Part shown: positions 6,152-8,093 of the stretch, in pieces
Numbering within the stretch: the stretch's first letter is position 1
How the letters are laid out: the number at the start of each line of letters is the position of its first letter
Notes under the pieces: model-generated
The model's input: the letters and a program-made list of their open reading frames with translations, nothing else
Database searches by the model: none
Told to the model about the DNA's origin: nothing
Origin: DATJHM01 sp035493895
Lineage (GTDB): Bacteria; Chloroflexota; Ktedonobacteria; Ktedonobacterales; Ktedonobacteraceae
Reading direction: 5' to 3'
Assembly: GCA_035493895.1 (NCBI GenBank)
Contig: DATJHM010000006.1
Location: forward strand, 1 to 8,093
Length of the DNA: 8,093 nucleotides
Position numbers and translations under genes: made by a program

Positions 6152-8071
6152 CTATGAACTCCATACCTGCACGGTATTATCCGTGCTACCGGAGGCGATA
6201 CGCGTCCCATCCGGCGACCATGCGACTGCGTTCACTGCATCGCTATGGCCGCTATAGGTATATGCGTTGCCTCCATCGACGACATCCCACACCTGCACCG
6301 TCTTATCGCCACTGCCAGAGGCGATACGCTTCCCATCAGGTGACCACGCTACTGCATCTACTGTCCAGCTATGCCCACGATAGACATACACATTGCTCCC
6401 ATAGACGGCATCCCACACCTGCACGGTGTTATCCGCACAGCCAGAGGCGATGCGTTTCCCATCAGGTGACCATGCCAGCGCATTCACCACATTGTTATGC
6501 TTACTATAGACATAGACATTGCCTCCATCGACGGCATCCCATACCTGTACCGTGTTATCCTGCCCCGCGGAGGCGACCCGCGCCCCATCCGGCGACCAGA
6601 CCACCGCATTCACTACATTGTTATGCTTCTTGTACGTATAGCTATTTCCCCCGTTTGTCGCATCCCACACCTGCACGGTATGATCGGCACTGCCAGAGGC
6701 GATGCGCTTCCCATCCGGCGACCACGCCACCGCATTCACTGCATCGGTATGCCCGGCATAGGTATAACCATTTCCTCCATCACGTGCATCCCACACCTGT
6801 ACCGTGTTATCCTGACCCGCAGCGACAATGCGCTTCCCATCTGGCGACCACGCCACCGCGTTCACGGCATTGCCATATCCACGATAGATATACACATTGC
6901 CCCCATCGGTTGCATTCCACACCTGTACCGTGTTATCCTGGCCCGCGGAGGCGACCCGCGTCCCATCCGGCGACCACGCAACGGTAAGCACCACGCTGCT
7001 ATGCCCGCGATAGGTATAATGAAAAAAACGGGGAGTGACCATCCACCAGGTAATCCCTCCACCTACTATCCCCACGCCGATCAGACTCGCAATCACGGCA
7101 CGCCGCGTAAACTTCCTCCCTGGCGCTCGCCGCGGGGGATTTACGCGCGTACGGGGTGGGGAGACGATGGCTGATGATGGTGTCAATACCGCTGGTAGCC
7201 GGGGTGAGGAAGGTTGAGAAGGAACAGATCCTTTCGCGCCGATTTTTACGCTGCGCGGCATGGTCAGACTGGCCTGCTCCAATGCCTGCGCAAACGCTTC
7301 AACACTGTCAAAACGGTGCCGGACCTCTTTTGCCAGGGCCGTCATCACGACCTGCTCTAGCTTAGAAGAGACCACCGGCACTTTTTGCCGCAACGGTGGG
7401 GGCGTAACCGTCAGGTGCTGGCCCACCAGTTCTGAGAAAGATCCATGGAAGGGACGTTCCCCACAGAGCCATTCGTAGACCATCACCCCCAGCGCATACT
7501 GATCGCTGGCAGGACGCGGCATGCCCTGGATCTGCTCTGGAGCGCTATACGTGACCGTCCCTGCTACATCCTGAACACGCTGATAGCGCGAACTCTGGGC
7601 CATCAGCGCAATGCCGAAGTCGCTCAGCAGGAGTTCTCCGCGCGACCCGATGAGGATATTCTCCGGCTTGACATCCCGATGGATGAGCCGTTGATCATGT
7701 GCAAATTGCAACCCATCCGCAATCTGCCTGACGTAGGAGACCACGGTGCCTACGTCGAGACGCGACTGTTTCGGGTGGCGCTGGCGTAACGTCCCATTGG
7801 GAGCATAGTCCATCACGAGAAATGGCGTCGTTCCCTCAACGCCAAATTCGAGGACGCGCACGATGTGAGGATGGATCATGTGGGCAATCATGCGGGCTTC
7901 ACGGCGAAACTCTTCGCTATCGTGCATCGTCAGTTGCGTGTAGAGCACTTTGATCGCGGCTTGCGTCTCCAGATGCAGATGCGCGCCCAGGTAGACTTCC
8001 GCGAATCCTCCTTGTCCGAGGAGCTTGATCAACCGATAGTTGCCTAATAGTTGTCCAGAGCGATCCCCCAT
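6152..8071 (-). CDS. Membrane Ser/Thr protein kinase with seven-blade WD40 sensor domain
   Basis: This is a 639-aa Hanks-type (PknB-like) receptor kinase. The cytoplasmic kinase domain (about 11-266) is intact: glycine loop GQGGFAEV (19-26), K41 in AAIKV, helix-C E58, HRDVKPEN (131-138) with catalytic D133, DFG (151-153), APE (177-179), D190 and an R in the final RHRF. A Pro/Ser-rich basic linker (270-324) leads to one membrane helix (about 325-344). The extracytoplasmic part (349-639) is a WD40 propeller of seven blades. Their Trp residues (385, 427, 469, 511, 553, 595, 637) are spaced exactly 42 apart, and the N-terminal FHYTYRGHS strand can close the ring. ATG 8071 has GAGGG 4 nt upstream. 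This architecture is common in Ktedonobacteria. The likely role is to sense a ligand or protein outside the cell and phosphorylate cytoplasmic targets; both are unknown. No phosphatase is adjacent. Confidence 0.95.
   Translation of the reverse strand: MGDRSGQLLGNYRLIKLLGQGGFAEVYLGAHLHLETQAAIKVLYTQLTMHDSEEFRREARMIAHMIHPHIVRVLEFGVEGTTPFLVMDYAPNGTLRQRHPKQSRLDVGTVVSYVRQIADGLQFAHDQRLIHRDVKPENILIGSRGELLLSDFGIALMAQSSRYQRVQDVAGTVTYSAPEQIQGMPRPASDQYALGVMVYEWLCGERPFHGSFSELVGQHLTVTPPPLRQKVPVVSSKLEQVVMTALAKEVRHRFDSVEAFAQALEQASLTMPRSVKIGAKGSVPSQPSSPRLPAVLTPSSAIVSPPRTRVNPPRRAPGRKFTRRAVIASLIGVGIVGGGITWWMVTPRFFHYTYRGHSSVVLTVAWSPDGTRVASAGQDNTVQVWNATDGGNVYIYRGYGNAVNAVAWSPDGKRIVAAGQDNTVQVWDARDGGNGYTYAGHTDAVNAVAWSPDGKRIASGSADHTVQVWDATNGGNSYTYKKHNNVVNAVVWSPDGARVASAGQDNTVQVWDAVDGGNVYVYSKHNNVVNALAWSPDGKRIASGCADNTVQVWDAVYGSNVYVYRGHSWTVDAVAWSPDGKRIASGSGDKTVQVWDVVDGGNAYTYSGHSDAVNAVAWSPDGTRIASGSTDNTVQVWSS
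6161..7027 (-). repeat. Tandem 126-bp repeats encoding seven WD40 blades
   Basis: The units begin at 6161, 6287, 6413, 6539, 6665, 6791 and 6917, with exact 126-bp period and no insertions. In protein, WSPDG and TVQVW are invariant in all seven. Variation is concentrated around the GH turn (for example RGHSS, RGYGN, AGHTD, KKHNN, SKHNN, RGHSW, SGHSD), the residues before the structural Asp (AGQ, GSA, GCA, GSG, GST), and the D-x-x-D/N-G-G turn. At the DNA level, units at 6917 and 6539 share a 60-nt stretch with three differences. Units at 6413 and 6539 share a different 24-nt stretch with one. Confidence 0.9.
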
Positions 8072-8093
8072 TTTTCCCTCGCTTCAGAAACCT

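Noticed and set aside
6154..6987. Long plus-strand open frame (277 codons) opposite the kinase gene, very rich in Arg, His and Pro
   Set aside because: It is the antisense of the WD40 repeats; the repeated CCATCC-type codons arise from the tandem units. The kinase frame explains the region fully.
1..8093. CRISPR arrays, insertion sequences, tRNA and rRNA genes
   Set aside because: No regularly spaced palindromic repeats, transposase frames with terminal inverted repeats, or cloverleaf/rRNA-like sequence were seen. The only tandem array is the coding WD40 repeat.

Overview
The window looks like a stretch of chromosome from a soil-type filamentous Chloroflexota bacterium, most plausibly the Ktedonobacteria. 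The grounds are moderate GC content, a Hanks-type Ser/Thr kinase with a C-terminal WD40 propeller, a small HNH protein, and a large amount of non-coding sequence. The taxon is an inference from gene content, not from a marker gene.

Layout, left to right. The window opens with the 3' end of a MalG-type sugar ABC transporter permease (+, 1-236). A 244-bp convergent spacer with three hairpins follows (237-480). Next is a minus-strand block of three genes read right to left: a CPA2-type cation/proton antiporter with a histidine-rich tail (4554-3211), a TPR protein whose start overlaps the antiporter stop by 11 nt (3221-2667), and, after 80 bp, an ammonium transporter with an unusual N-terminal membrane/PH-like extension (2586-481). 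A roughly 930-bp AT-rich divergent intergenic region (4555-5482) carries several short repeats but no convincing gene. A small HNH-type protein lies on the plus strand (5483-5917). The window ends with a large minus-strand receptor-type Ser/Thr protein kinase (8071-6152), whose extracytoplasmic part is a complete seven-blade WD40 propeller built of exact 42-residue units.

How the genes work together. The antiporter and TPR protein are probably translationally coupled, so the TPR protein may be an accessory or assembly factor for the antiporter. The ammonium transporter may be co-transcribed with them or use its own promoter in the 80-bp gap. The kinase, the HNH protein and the sugar permease have no visible functional link to that block.

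Nothing here amounts to a clear new multi-gene system. The two most interesting items are single-protein architectures. One is the ammonium transporter fused behind a PH-like membrane domain with an internal lipobox. The other is the kinase sensor propeller, whose blades show mosaic DNA identity suggestive of gene conversion.
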